Shown here piece after piece: positions 1-8,105 of a DNA stretch of 17,781 bases; the first letter of the stretch is position 1; each line of letters starts with the position of its first letter. This DNA comes from Sedimentisphaerales bacterium. GTDB taxonomy: Bacteria; Planctomycetota; Phycisphaerae; Sedimentisphaerales; SM23-30. Below the pieces are notes generated by a model. The model saw only the letters and a program-made list of their open reading frames with translations. It was not told where the DNA came from and did no database searches. The stretch covers positions 1-17,781 of the forward strand of contig DAOVXR010000005.1 of assembly GCA_030636065.1 (NCBI GenBank), given 5' to 3'. A program made the position numbers and the translations under genes.

Positions 1-11
1 AGAAAAGAACA

Positions 12-34
12 GCATGGGCTGAAGCCCATCCTAC
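12..34 (-). repeat. REP-like palindrome with GTAG foot, copy 1
   Basis: A perfect 7-bp stem (ATGGGCT at 14-20, AGCCCAT at 23-29) with a 2-nt centre is followed by CCTAC. Read on the minus strand, it is GTAG-G followed by the hairpin. That is the layout known for REP elements mobilised by REP-associated tyrosine transposases (RAYTs). An identical 23-bp copy lies at 3833-3855. No RAYT gene is in the window, so mobility is inferred. Confidence 0.7.
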
Positions 35-48
35 GAGACTCCCGAAAA

Positions 49-240
49 GTAGAGAGTAGGGGGTGAAGAGTGGCAAGTGGTGAGAAAGAGGGAAGAGAAG
101 AAGAGTTGAACGTCCAACATTCAATCCGCCTGCGGCGGATCGAATCGAAGAAATATTGAATACAGAAGAGAAAACTGAACAGAAGAGAACGAAGAAAACA
201 AAGAAGAGAAGAATTTGAGACTTAATGATTTAAGACGTGG
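49..240. repeat. Purine-rich intergenic spacer, copy 1
   Basis: A long stretch of mostly A and G on the plus strand with no convincing gene. It contains words that recur in other spacers here: TTGAACGT-CAAC and ATTGAATACAGAAG-GAAAA also occur at 1843-1893, and AGTGGTGAG-AAAGAG also occurs at 16426-16449. A perfect hairpin is embedded at 124-140. I see no promoter or start signal that would make it coding. It may be a dispersed low-complexity repeat family or slippage-prone spacer. Confidence 0.55.
124..140. repeat. Perfect hairpin ATCCGCC-TGC-GGCGGAT
   Basis: A 7-bp perfect stem with a TGC loop sits inside the purine-rich spacer. The same unit, minus the last base, recurs at 8127-8142 inside the composite stem-loop element. 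This shows the hairpin is a separately distributed module. Confidence 0.65.
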
Positions 241-250
241 GCCGGGAAAC

Positions 251-297
251 CATGCTTAAGCTGACTTATGCTTCGCATAAGCTACGCGTAAAGCATG
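251..297. repeat. Nested double hairpin upstream of xylB
   Basis: An outer 7-bp stem (CATGCTT 251-257, AAGCATG 291-297) encloses an inner 7-bp perfect hairpin (CTTATGC 265-271, GCATAAG 275-281, loop TTC). It ends 36 nt before the xylB start, so it probably lies in the xylB leader or just upstream of the promoter. It could be a terminator for an upstream gene, a regulatory structure or another REP-type repeat. There is no U-tract, so a simple intrinsic terminator is unlikely. Confidence 0.6.
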
Positions 298-333
298 CCA
301 CCCCTGCAAAGACTATCAATGGGAGTGTAAGCG

Positions 334-1818
334 ATGTATTTACTTGGTTATGATGTCGGCAGTTCCTCCGTGAAGGCGACGCTGATGGAAGCGGAAACGG
401 GTACGGTCGTTGCCTCGGCCGGCTCGCCGAAAAAAGAAATGCCGATCACGGCACATGCGTCAGGCTGGGCGGAGCAGGCCCCGTCCTTATGGTGGGAGCA
501 TATCAAAAAAGCGACTGCCCAGGTTTTGGCCGCAGCCGAGATCGATCCGGTGGAAATCGCGGCTATCGGTATTTCATACCAGATGCACGGCCTGGTTCTG
601 ACCGACAAGAACGGACAGGTTTTGCGGGATGCCATTATCTGGTGCGACAGTCGTGCCGTGGAAATCGGGGAAAAAGCGGCTGAGGCAATCGGTAAAGAAA
701 AATGCCTGAAACGGTTGCTGAACTTCCCGGGCAATTTTACAGCATCGAAATTGAAATGGGTGATGGAACACGAGCCGGACATCTTCAAACAAACGTATAA
801 AATGATGCTGCCGGGAGATTATATCGCCTTCAAACTTACCGGCCAAATAAAAACCACGCCTTCGGGATTGTCCGAAGGAATTTTATGGGATTTTCAGGAT
901 CAGCAGGCGGCGGCCATAATATTAAATCAGTATGGGATCGATCAGGCTCTGCTACCCGAAGTTGTTCCGACGTTCAGCATACAGGGCGAACTCACCAGCA
1001 GCGCAGCGGCTGAACTACAACTGGCGGCTGGGACCAAAGTATCCTACCGCGGCGGAGACCAGCCGAACAATGCCCTTTCGCTCAATGTCCTTGAACCGGG
1101 CGAAATCGCGGCGACGGCTGGTACGAGCGGGGTGGTTTATGGTATCGGCGAACAAAGCAACTACGACCCGCAATCGCGAGTTAATACATTCGTACACGTT
1201 AATCATACGCCGGAACGGCCGAGGTATGGCGTATTGCTATGCCTGAATGGGACCGGAATCCTCAATAGCTGGCTCAAACATAACGTGATGGGCGGCGTCG
1301 AGGATTACGAGCGAATGAACGAACTGGCATCTCAGGTGCCCGTGGGGGCGCAGGGGCTGAGGATACTGCCTTACGGCAATGGAGCGGAAAGAACGCTTGG
1401 AAACCGGGACATCAACTGTTCAGTGCACGGCCTGAACTTCAACACGCATCATCGTGCTCATCTTTTGCGGGCCGGCCAGGAGGGGATTGTGTTCGCCCTG
1501 AATTACGGCCTTGATATTATGCGGCGGATGAACCTGAAAATCGAAAAGGTTCGTGCCGGCAATACGAATATGTTCCTTAGCCCTCTGTTCGCCTCGGCCT
1601 TCGCCACGGTAACAGATACGAGCGTTGAATTATATGACACAGACGGTTCGCAGGGCGCCGCGCGAGGGGCAGGGCTGGGAGCAGGAATTTACAAAAATTA
1701 TCGGGAGATGTTCGTCGGGCTGAAAAGAACCAAAACGATCGAGCCGGACACCGCTACGACTGCTCAGTACAAACAGGCCTATCAGGATTGGCTGGAAACC
1801 CTTCAGAAAATAATTTAA
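334..1818 (+). CDS. xylB: Xylulokinase (FGGY carbohydrate kinase)
   Basis: Predicted cytoplasmic kinase that phosphorylates D-xylulose with ATP, feeding xylose into the pentose phosphate pathway. The 494-residue protein has the family's usual length and two-domain ASKHA fold. The N-terminal phosphate loop is DVGSSSVK (7-14). The xylulokinase-type substrate motif is QMHGLV (83-88), followed by IIWCDSR (101-107). The predicted catalytic base is D242 in GGDQPNN, the second phosphate loop is AGTSGVV (262-268), and the C-terminal nucleotide-binding region is GSQGAARGAGLGAG (438-451). The start is supported by GGGAG at 321-325, 8 nt upstream. No xylose isomerase or transporter is adjacent, so the substrate rests on motifs; another FGGY sugar kinase is the main alternative. 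Confidence 0.9.
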   Translation: MYLLGYDVGSSSVKATLMEAETGTVVASAGSPKKEMPITAHASGWAEQAPSLWWEHIKKATAQVLAAAEIDPVEIAAIGISYQMHGLVLTDKNGQVLRDAIIWCDSRAVEIGEKAAEAIGKEKCLKRLLNFPGNFTASKLKWVMEHEPDIFKQTYKMMLPGDYIAFKLTGQIKTTPSGLSEGILWDFQDQQAAAIILNQYGIDQALLPEVVPTFSIQGELTSSAAAELQLAAGTKVSYRGGDQPNNALSLNVLEPGEIAATAGTSGVVYGIGEQSNYDPQSRVNTFVHVNHTPERPRYGVLLCLNGTGILNSWLKHNVMGGVEDYERMNELASQVPVGAQGLRILPYGNGAERTLGNRDINCSVHGLNFNTHHRAHLLRAGQEGIVFALNYGLDIMRRMNLKIEKVRAGNTNMFLSPLFASAFATVTDTSVELYDTDGSQGAARGAGLGAGIYKNYREMFVGLKRTKTIEPDTATTAQYKQAYQDWLETLQKII

Positions 1819-1903
1819 CCATACGAAGAAGACAGAAGAAGACATTGAACGTTCAACGTCGAATCAAAGAAATGTTGAATACAGAAGGGAAAATAATAAA
1901 ATA
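1819..1903. repeat. Purine-rich intergenic spacer, copy 2
   Basis: Directly after xylB lies an AG-rich stretch sharing TTGAACGT-CAAC, a GAATC-AAGAAAT core and TTGAATACAGAAG-GAAAA with 107-175. In copy 1 a hairpin (124-140) interrupts the shared part, as if inserted. No gene is supported here. Confidence 0.5.
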
Positions 1904-1906
1904 AAT

Positions 1907-1928
1907 GGTGCGATACATCGCACCCTAC
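1907..1928 (-). repeat. REP-like palindrome with GTAG foot, variant stem
   Basis: A perfect 8-bp stem (GGTGCGAT 1907-1914, ATCGCACC 1917-1924) with a 2-nt loop is followed by CTAC. On the minus strand it reads GTAG-G and then the hairpin, the same architecture as 12-34 but with a different stem sequence. This is a second REP subclass. Confidence 0.65.
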
Positions 1929-1939
1929 TTGATTTAGTT

Positions 1940-1956
1940 GCAGGCGAGACGCCTGC
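1940..1956. repeat. Perfect hairpin GCAGGCG-AGA-CGCCTGC
   Basis: A 7-bp perfect stem with a 3-nt loop lies 11 nt after the GTAG-footed hairpin. Its 3' side continues as GGCAC, so the foot on the minus strand is GTGCC, not GTAG. It may belong to the same general family of extragenic palindromes but lacks the RAYT tetranucleotide. Confidence 0.55.
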
Positions 1957-1988
1957 GGCACACTGGGCGCCTGGCTATGAAAAATAAA

Positions 1989-2013
1989 CCAGGCAGCCCC
2001 CCCGTCTGCCTGG
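1989..2013. repeat. Hairpin with C-rich loop
   Basis: An 8-bp perfect stem (CCAGGCAG 1989-1996, CTGCCTGG 2006-2013) encloses a 9-nt loop containing seven consecutive C. It is part of the hairpin cluster between xylB and the fucosidase. Its function is not evident. Confidence 0.55.
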
Positions 2014-2053
2014 TGGATGACTGTAGCTCGGTCAGACGCAGTAAAAAAATGCC

Positions 2054-2114
2054 TGATATGGCAGTCCCAAGGTCGGAGGCTTTTGTAGGGGGTGGGAGTC
2101 GGACCGCCATATCA
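2054..2114. repeat. Long-range stem TGATATGGC / GCCATATCA
   Basis: A 9-bp perfect inverted repeat (2054-2062 and 2106-2114) encloses 43 nt that are G-rich toward the right. It closes the hairpin cluster that begins at 1907. It could be a structured RNA domain or another repeat; I cannot distinguish these from sequence alone. Confidence 0.5.
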
Positions 2115-2457
2115 AGCATGAAAAGCTGATTTTCCGCGTCTTTATATATTATTTTAACAGGACAGGGTCCCGCCCTATGCGGTTTTCTGATAAGTCCGCC
2201 TTAGCCTCATATCCGGGTACATCGGCACTTAATGGTTATTTGGCTATCAGGAAAAATCTGATTTTGAGTAGTCTTTTTGCCAAACAGCATAGGATTTCAT
2301 GAACGAAGCGAACGCGGCTATGTTTAACACGAAACCCGCCGGCAAAAATCGGGTCCATGTTTGTGAATAGTTTCCCTCTTGCAATTTTCCATTAAATAAC
2401 CACAATAATTATTATGTTAAGTGCTATGAATTTTTATCCAGGGAAGAGGATGCTACC
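2115..2457. other. Intergenic leader of the fucosidase gene
   Basis: No open reading frame is convincing here. An 8-bp inverted repeat (TTTTTGCC 2274-2281, GGCAAAAA 2341-2348) bounds a 75-bp segment. The last 80 bp before the gene are AT-rich and probably hold the promoter, but no clear -35/-10 pair was recognised. A ribosome binding site, GAGG at 2446-2449, precedes the fucosidase start by 8 nt. Confidence 0.4.
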
Positions 2458-3807
2458 ATGAAAAAACATTATTCTTTTATGACTTTGTTCATCATTACTC
2501 TTTTGGTTTCCGGGTGCGCTACAGCCGAAATTCAACCTGATTCGTCCTCAGCTAAACCCGGCAATGACCCACAACGACTCGAATGGTTTCAGGATCAGGC
2601 TCTGGGTATGTTCATTCACTGGAGCATCGATGCCCAACTCGGTTCAGTAATCAGCCATTCCATGGTCGGCGCTTCAGATAAATATCTCAAGCGTTTTATA
2701 AATGAACTGCCACAAACATTCCATCCCACAAAGTTCGACCCTGACGAATGGGCCCGGCTGGCCAAATTGGCAGGGATGAAATACATGGTATTTACAACCA
2801 AACATCACAGCGGCTTTTGCATGTTCGATACAAAAACAACCGACTTCAACATAATGAATACACCTTACGGCCGTGACATCACCCGCCAAATCGTTCAGGC
2901 ATTCCGCCGACAAGACATCCACATCGGTTTTTACTTTTCACCCGACGACTTCTGGATACTCCATAAACAAGGCATAGACGTCAGCCGCACCCGACCAGAG
3001 GTCAACCCTGTCAATAACCCACAACTGATGCAACACAATCTGGCACAGTTGAGAGAACTACTGAACAATTACGGGCCTATCGATGTGATTTTTCTCGACG
3101 GCGCTTTCACACTCGGCGTGGCCGATGAAATCAAACAGTTATGCTGGAAGATACAACCGAATACCGTCATCACCCGCGGGGAGATGTGGACGCGAGATCA
3201 ACACCTGCCTGGAGAGCCAATACCTTCGCCATGGGAAACCTGCATGACAATCGGCAGTCAATGGCAATATAAACCGACCAACGAAAACTATAAGTCAGGC
3301 ACTAAACTGATCGAAACCCTCATCGAGGCCCGCGCCAAAGGAGGGAACCTGTTGATGAATATCGGGCCTGATCCCTACGGTCGTATCCCATTCGAACAGG
3401 AACGCCGTCTGCGGGAACTGGCATTGTGGCTTTTCATCAACGACGAGGCAATCTACAATATACGGCCCTGGCATATAACCAACGAAGACAATATCTGGTT
3501 CACAAAGGCAAAAGACAATAATACCGTTTACGCCATCATTACCGGCACACCATGGAAACTCGGGCAGCAAAAGACCTTCACGCTCAAAAGCGTCCGGGCA
3601 ACAGACAAAACGCAGATCGAGATTCTCGGCCAATCCGGGCGGGTACTCGAATATCGACCGAAAGTCAATCCCAAGGCCACATGGAAACAAGACGAAAATG
3701 ATCTGCATATCACAGCTACGCGAGCACAACGTATCTATAACAACTGGCAGTGGCCCAATCCTCTCGTTCTTAAAATAACCCATGCTCAAGGAAGAGTGGA
3801 CGAGTGA
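2458..3807 (+). CDS. GH29 alpha-L-fucosidase, lipoprotein
   Basis: Predicted retaining alpha-L-fucosidase that removes terminal fucose from glycans at the cell surface or periplasm. The N-terminus is a lipoprotein signal with hydrophobic core FMTLFIITLLVSG and lipobox LVSGC, placing C20 at the mature N-terminus. The catalytic barrel begins at EWFQDQALGMFIHWS (42-56) and includes the substrate-binding KHHSGF (115-120). VIFLDG places the expected nucleophile at D214. WETC with E260, 46 residues later, is a possible acid/base; that spacing resembles GH29 subfamily B, but the subfamily is uncertain. GGNLLMNIGPDPYG (295-308) is typical of the barrel end, and a short beta-rich C-terminal region follows. 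GAGG lies 8 nt upstream of the start. The neighbouring xylulokinase suggests a plant- or algal-glycan diet, though no co-transcription is evident. Confidence 0.88.
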   Translation: MKKHYSFMTLFIITLLVSGCATAEIQPDSSSAKPGNDPQRLEWFQDQALGMFIHWSIDAQLGSVISHSMVGASDKYLKRFINELPQTFHPTKFDPDEWARLAKLAGMKYMVFTTKHHSGFCMFDTKTTDFNIMNTPYGRDITRQIVQAFRRQDIHIGFYFSPDDFWILHKQGIDVSRTRPEVNPVNNPQLMQHNLAQLRELLNNYGPIDVIFLDGAFTLGVADEIKQLCWKIQPNTVITRGEMWTRDQHLPGEPIPSPWETCMTIGSQWQYKPTNENYKSGTKLIETLIEARAKGGNLLMNIGPDPYGRIPFEQERRLRELALWLFINDEAIYNIRPWHITNEDNIWFTKAKDNNTVYAIITGTPWKLGQQKTFTLKSVRATDKTQIEILGQSGRVLEYRPKVNPKATWKQDENDLHITATRAQRIYNNWQWPNPLVLKITHAQGRVDE

Positions 3808-3832
3808 ACGAGTAGAAGAGTGGGAATAATCC

Positions 3833-3855
3833 GCATGGGCTGAAGCCCATCCTAC
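3833..3855 (-). repeat. REP-like palindrome with GTAG foot, copy 2
   Basis: An exact 23-bp copy of the element at 12-34, found 25 nt after the fucosidase stop. On the minus strand it reads GTAG-G then the perfect ATGGGCT/AGCCCAT hairpin. A tandem-like purine run (about 3792-3826, GAGTGGACGAGTGAACGAGT) precedes it. It may also act as a transcription-end hairpin. Confidence 0.7.
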
Positions 3856-4012
3856 AAGACTACGTGACTGAAAATAATCTTGCGGGACAGGAACACCTCT
3901 CTGAAATACAGAAAGGTGCCACCCAACAAGCCATCCACCTCGAAGACTCGGCGGCTGCCTGAAATGACAGAATCGCGAGACCGGGATAAATTTTAACATA
4001 CGAGGAATGATA

Positions 4013-7000
4013 ATGAGACAGTACCATATAAGTGATAACAGGTTCGCGACGAGCGGATTGGCTTTTCGTATTGTTGTTTCTATCTGTTTTCTGCTCGTCT
4101 GGGCGGCTGTCAGCGAGAGTAAGGCCGAGAACTGGCCTACATATCGCTCTGACATTGCCCGTAGCGGGGTCGGCTCTGAAACCGTTGGGCCGGAACTCTT
4201 TCTCAGATGGAAATACGTACCAACGCATCGGCCGATGCCAGCCTGGCCAATGCCGGCTGAGGAAATGCCGCGGATGCACGTCGATAACGCCCTACGCGTG
4301 GCGGCTGCTGACGGGCGGGTTTATTTCGGTTGTCCGGTAACCAATCAGGTATATGCACTCGATGCCGCCCTGGGTAAAATATGCTGGAGATTTTTCACGG
4401 AAGGGCCGGTCCGGTTCGCTCCGACATTCGATAACGGTCGAATATATTTCGGTTCCGACGACGGCTTCGCTTATTGTCTGGACGCGCAAAACGGATCACT
4501 TATCTGGAAATATCGGGCAGGGCACACCAACGAAAAAGTCATTGGCAACGGACGAATGATCTCACTTTGGCCGATTCGGACAGGTGTTTTGGTGGATGAC
4601 GGCGCGGTCTATTTTGCCGCTGGTGTTTTTCCATACGAAGGGCTTTATATTTGCGCCTTAAAAGCTGTGGACGGCTCTGTAATCTGGAAGAATGATACTG
4701 TTGCTGATCGAGCGTACGAATTGGAGTTCGGCGGGATATCACCCCACGGCTACCTCGTCGCCTCGAAAGACGTACTCTATGTTCCGTCCGGCAGGGCGAT
4801 GCCAGCCGGGTTCAATCGGCAAACCGGAAAGTTTCTTTTCTATGCCTCGCCCGGCGGCAAACGCGGCGGAACCTGGGCCTTGCTGGACGATGACCGGCTC
4901 ATCGCAGGGGTTGTCTATTCCGAGAGTCAGGGTATGAAGGAAAACCCGATTAAAATCATCTATGACGCCAAAACAGGCAGGCGCCGCGGAAATGCCTTTG
5001 CCTGGTTCCCCGGGATCGATATGGTTCTCACACATAACACATCGTACGTTCTGACTCGACAGGGAATCTATGCCATTAACCGGGCCGGGTATGCCCATGC
5101 TATGAAAAAGGTCGGCCAGTTGGTTAAAGAACGCAAAGCTCTGGCAAAAAAACTGACCAAACTGAGAAAGAACCTCTCGGATTCAGTTGAAAGCGACGAG
5201 AAAATAAACCCGCAGATTGACGGAATAACCAATCGGCTTGCCGTCATAAATAAGGAAGAAAAGGTATTGAAAAAATCCTGTCTGCGATGGTTTTATGCCG
5301 GGAAAGGATTTGCCTCATTGATTATGGCAGGCGATATTCTGTACGCCGGCGGCGAAGGAGTTGTCGTCGGCATCGATGCGAAAACCGGCAAACAACTCCG
5401 GCGGGAAACCGTTGTCGGCAATGCCGTCGGTCTGGCGGCTTCCGACGGCCAACTTATTGTCAGTACCGACAAAGGGCCTATCTACTGTTTCGGTAGCGGG
5501 AAAATTTCCGCAGTTGCGGAAATCAAGACCAATCTCATTACTAATCCTTACCCAAACGATAAATATGCCAAAATATACCGGGACGCCGCCCGGTCAATCC
5601 TGAAAAAAAGCGGCACAAACAAAGGCTATTGTCTCATACTGGATTGCAACATCGGCAGGCTTGCTTACGAATTGGCCCAAAACAGTGAACTCAAAATCAT
5701 CGGACTCGAAAAAGACGCGCGAAAACTCGCGTTCGCCCGGCACAAACTGGAAGCTGCCGGTCTGTTAGGCAAGCGGGTAGTAGTCGAATCCTGGGACATT
5801 GCCGATCTGCCGCTCTATTTCGCGAACCTTATAGTCTCCGACGAAGCGATTTTGTCAGGCGCTCAAAAATCGAGAGAGCATGTAAGCCGCGTCCTTCGGC
5901 CGTGTGGTGGTGTTTTTATGACTTGCGGGCTTCCCGGCCGGGACGAACAAAACGAAAGGGATTGGAATAAGTACGTCCGGCCTGAACTCGAAGGGGCCGG
6001 TAGCTGGACACAGCTTTATGCCAACCCACAAAACAGCGCCTGTTCCGGCGATACGTTAGTCAAAGGGCCGCTGGGTGTGTTATGGTTTGGCGAGCCGGGG
6101 CCACAAGGTATGGTTGAGCGTCATTCCCGCACCGACAGCCCCATGTCGATAAACGGACGGCTTTTCATTCAGGGTGAGGAACTTGTTATGGCCTACGACG
6201 CATATAACGGCACCTTTTTGTGGGAGACCAAACTACCCGGCGCCGTTCGCGTGCGAGTCGATGTCGATGGCGGAAACCTGTCACTCACCGAAGATTCGTT
6301 ATATGTCGCGGCCAAAGATATGTGTTACCGACTCGATAATGCTACAGGGCGGATCGTAGGCAAATATAATATGCCTGCCACAACCGATGGCAGTCATCGC
6401 CGCTGGGGATATATCTCCTGCGCCAAGAATATACTGCTCGGCGTACGGTCTTTGCCTTTGCGGCAGGAGTACGCAGCCAAATACAAAGCTGAGAAGTCCC
6501 CCGCCTCCCTCGCTGTTCTTCGTGGCTACCACAGAGCCGGGACACATTGGCGCAGTATTACTAATTTCCCATCCTGGGGCAGTCAGGACAGTCCGAAGAA
6601 AGCTCTTACTTCTAAAATTATGACGGGCGATGCGGTGTTTGCCATTAACGTCGATACCGCCAAGCCGCTCTGGGTCTATCATGGCAAAGCTATTCCAAAC
6701 ATCGCTGTTACAGTTGCCGACGATACAGTCTTTTTTGTCGAAGGTAACCCAACGTCAGCGCAGAAAGCCACAGTACTAAAAGAAAGAAAGCGGCTTGTCA
6801 GTCGGGGAATATACAAACAGGGTGCCGAGGCTGACCTTGGGCCGAACGAAACCGATGTCCGGCTCATCGTTGCTCTCGATGCAGTTACCGGGGAAATTCG
6901 CTGGAAGAGGCCGCTCGATCTGACCGGCTGCGGCGGCGACAAAATGGGTTCGGCGTATGCCGATGGTCTGTTGCTGTTCTTCGGCCATTTCAGCAACCAC

Positions 7001-8086
7001 GATCAGAAATACTTCCTGAATAACAAACTCACCTGGCGTCGCATCACGGCAGTCAACGCCCAAACCGGACAGGTTGTCTGGTCTCGTCCGCTTAATTATC
7101 TCCGTCGCCCATTGATAGTCGGCGATAAAATTATCATCGAACCACGGGCCTGCAACCTGCGTACCGGTGAAATCATTACCCGCCGTCATCCTGTAACAGA
7201 TGAGAAGGTTTCCTGGGAGTTCTTAAGGCCGGGCCATAGCTGTGGTATTACCTCCGCTTCCGCCGACACACTTTTTTATCGCTCCTACTGCGGCGCGATT
7301 TATGAAATGAACGAGGATAAAGGTATAGACCTTTTCGGCGCCGTTCGCATGGGCTGTTGGTTAGATGTGATAGCCGCCAACGGACTTATGCTTATGCCCG
7401 AAGCCAGCTCAGGTTGTACGTGTTCGTATCCGCTACGTTGTTCTGTGGCACTTGTGAACAAACCTGAAAAAACAATGGGCAACTGGTCTGTATTTATCAG
7501 CGGCGGCGATATGACCCCTGTCAAACATCTTGCCGTCAATCTCGGCGCACCCGGCGATATGAGGGACGAACGTGGGGTTCTCTGGCTTGGCTATCCCCGT
7601 ATCCGCAAGACCCATTCCGTATATAACGCCAATCCGAAATATGGTATCAGGTTCGATCTTCAGGAGAAACTTGCTTCGGAAGGGGAGTTCTTTTGCAAAG
7701 ACTACAAGGGGGTCAAAATTGACGGCACCGATAAGGTCTGGCTTTTTACTTCAGGGTGCCGGGGCCTGTTGCGTTGTGAGCTGCCGCTGATCGATGAAAA
7801 GTCGGGACAGAAACCCGCTGTATATACGGTTCGTCTCGGCTTTACGGCCCTTCCGGAGGATCGTCCCGGTCGGCGTGTTTTCGATATTATGCTCCAGGGC
7901 AATGTGGTGCTCAGCAACTTTGACATTATGCGGACGGCACAAAGAACCGACCGGGTTGTCATCAGGGAGTTTAAGGCGGTGTCGGTGAACAATACTCTTG
8001 TTCTTGAACTGGTTCCCAAAGCGGAAAATCCCACTGTTGATCAGGTACCGATAATCAATTTTATCGAGGTTGTCAGTGAAAACTGA
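4013..8086 (+). CDS. Secreted double PQQ-like propeller protein with methyltransferase-like and malectin-like domains
   Basis: Very large exported protein. Numbering here is from the upstream ATG at 4007; the ATG at 4013 is preferred because GAGG (4002-4005) lies 7 nt before it and only 1 nt before 4007. Order: hydrophobic signal segment (about 19-34), cleavage probably near A40; first PQQ/BamB-like propeller (about 42-505) opening with NWPTYRSDIARSG and repeats such as ALDAALGKICWRF; a charged coiled-coil insert (about 364-425); a class I methyltransferase-like domain (about 520-645) with LILDCNIGRLAYEL, acidic E568, D597 and LRPCGGVFM; second propeller (about 664-1150) ending in GCTCSYPLRCS; malectin-like domain (about 1175-1356). 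The domain calls come from repeats and motifs. No enzymatic role can be assigned; the methyltransferase glycine motif is degenerate. Possible roles are carbohydrate binding or envelope scaffolding. Confidence 0.75.
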   Translation: MRQYHISDNRFATSGLAFRIVVSICFLLVWAAVSESKAENWPTYRSDIARSGVGSETVGPELFLRWKYVPTHRPMPAWPMPAEEMPRMHVDNALRVAAADGRVYFGCPVTNQVYALDAALGKICWRFFTEGPVRFAPTFDNGRIYFGSDDGFAYCLDAQNGSLIWKYRAGHTNEKVIGNGRMISLWPIRTGVLVDDGAVYFAAGVFPYEGLYICALKAVDGSVIWKNDTVADRAYELEFGGISPHGYLVASKDVLYVPSGRAMPAGFNRQTGKFLFYASPGGKRGGTWALLDDDRLIAGVVYSESQGMKENPIKIIYDAKTGRRRGNAFAWFPGIDMVLTHNTSYVLTRQGIYAINRAGYAHAMKKVGQLVKERKALAKKLTKLRKNLSDSVESDEKINPQIDGITNRLAVINKEEKVLKKSCLRWFYAGKGFASLIMAGDILYAGGEGVVVGIDAKTGKQLRRETVVGNAVGLAASDGQLIVSTDKGPIYCFGSGKISAVAEIKTNLITNPYPNDKYAKIYRDAARSILKKSGTNKGYCLILDCNIGRLAYELAQNSELKIIGLEKDARKLAFARHKLEAAGLLGKRVVVESWDIADLPLYFANLIVSDEAILSGAQKSREHVSRVLRPCGGVFMTCGLPGRDEQNERDWNKYVRPELEGAGSWTQLYANPQNSACSGDTLVKGPLGVLWFGEPGPQGMVERHSRTDSPMSINGRLFIQGEELVMAYDAYNGTFLWETKLPGAVRVRVDVDGGNLSLTEDSLYVAAKDMCYRLDNATGRIVGKYNMPATTDGSHRRWGYISCAKNILLGVRSLPLRQEYAAKYKAEKSPASLAVLRGYHRAGTHWRSITNFPSWGSQDSPKKALTSKIMTGDAVFAINVDTAKPLWVYHGKAIPNIAVTVADDTVFFVEGNPTSAQKATVLKERKRLVSRGIYKQGAEADLGPNETDVRLIVALDAVTGEIRWKRPLDLTGCGGDKMGSAYADGLLLFFGHFSNHDQKYFLNNKLTWRRITAVNAQTGQVVWSRPLNYLRRPLIVGDKIIIEPRACNLRTGEIITRRHPVTDEKVSWEFLRPGHSCGITSASADTLFYRSYCGAIYEMNEDKGIDLFGAVRMGCWLDVIAANGLMLMPEASSGCTCSYPLRCSVALVNKPEKTMGNWSVFISGGDMTPVKHLAVNLGAPGDMRDERGVLWLGYPRIRKTHSVYNANPKYGIRFDLQEKLASEGEFFCKDYKGVKIDGTDKVWLFTSGCRGLLRCELPLIDEKSGQKPAVYTVRLGFTALPEDRPGRRVFDIMLQGNVVLSNFDIMRTAQRTDRVVIREFKAVSVNNTLVLELVPKAENPTVDQVPIINFIEVVSEN

Positions 8087-8105
8087 TAATGGTCCGATAA
8101 TTGTT

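Noticed and set aside
3295..4155. A 286-codon minus-strand ORF spanning the end of the fucosidase and the start of the propeller gene
   Set aside because: Most of it is antisense to confidently identified coding sequence, and its translation has no recognisable domain. The intergenic part contains a REP hairpin.
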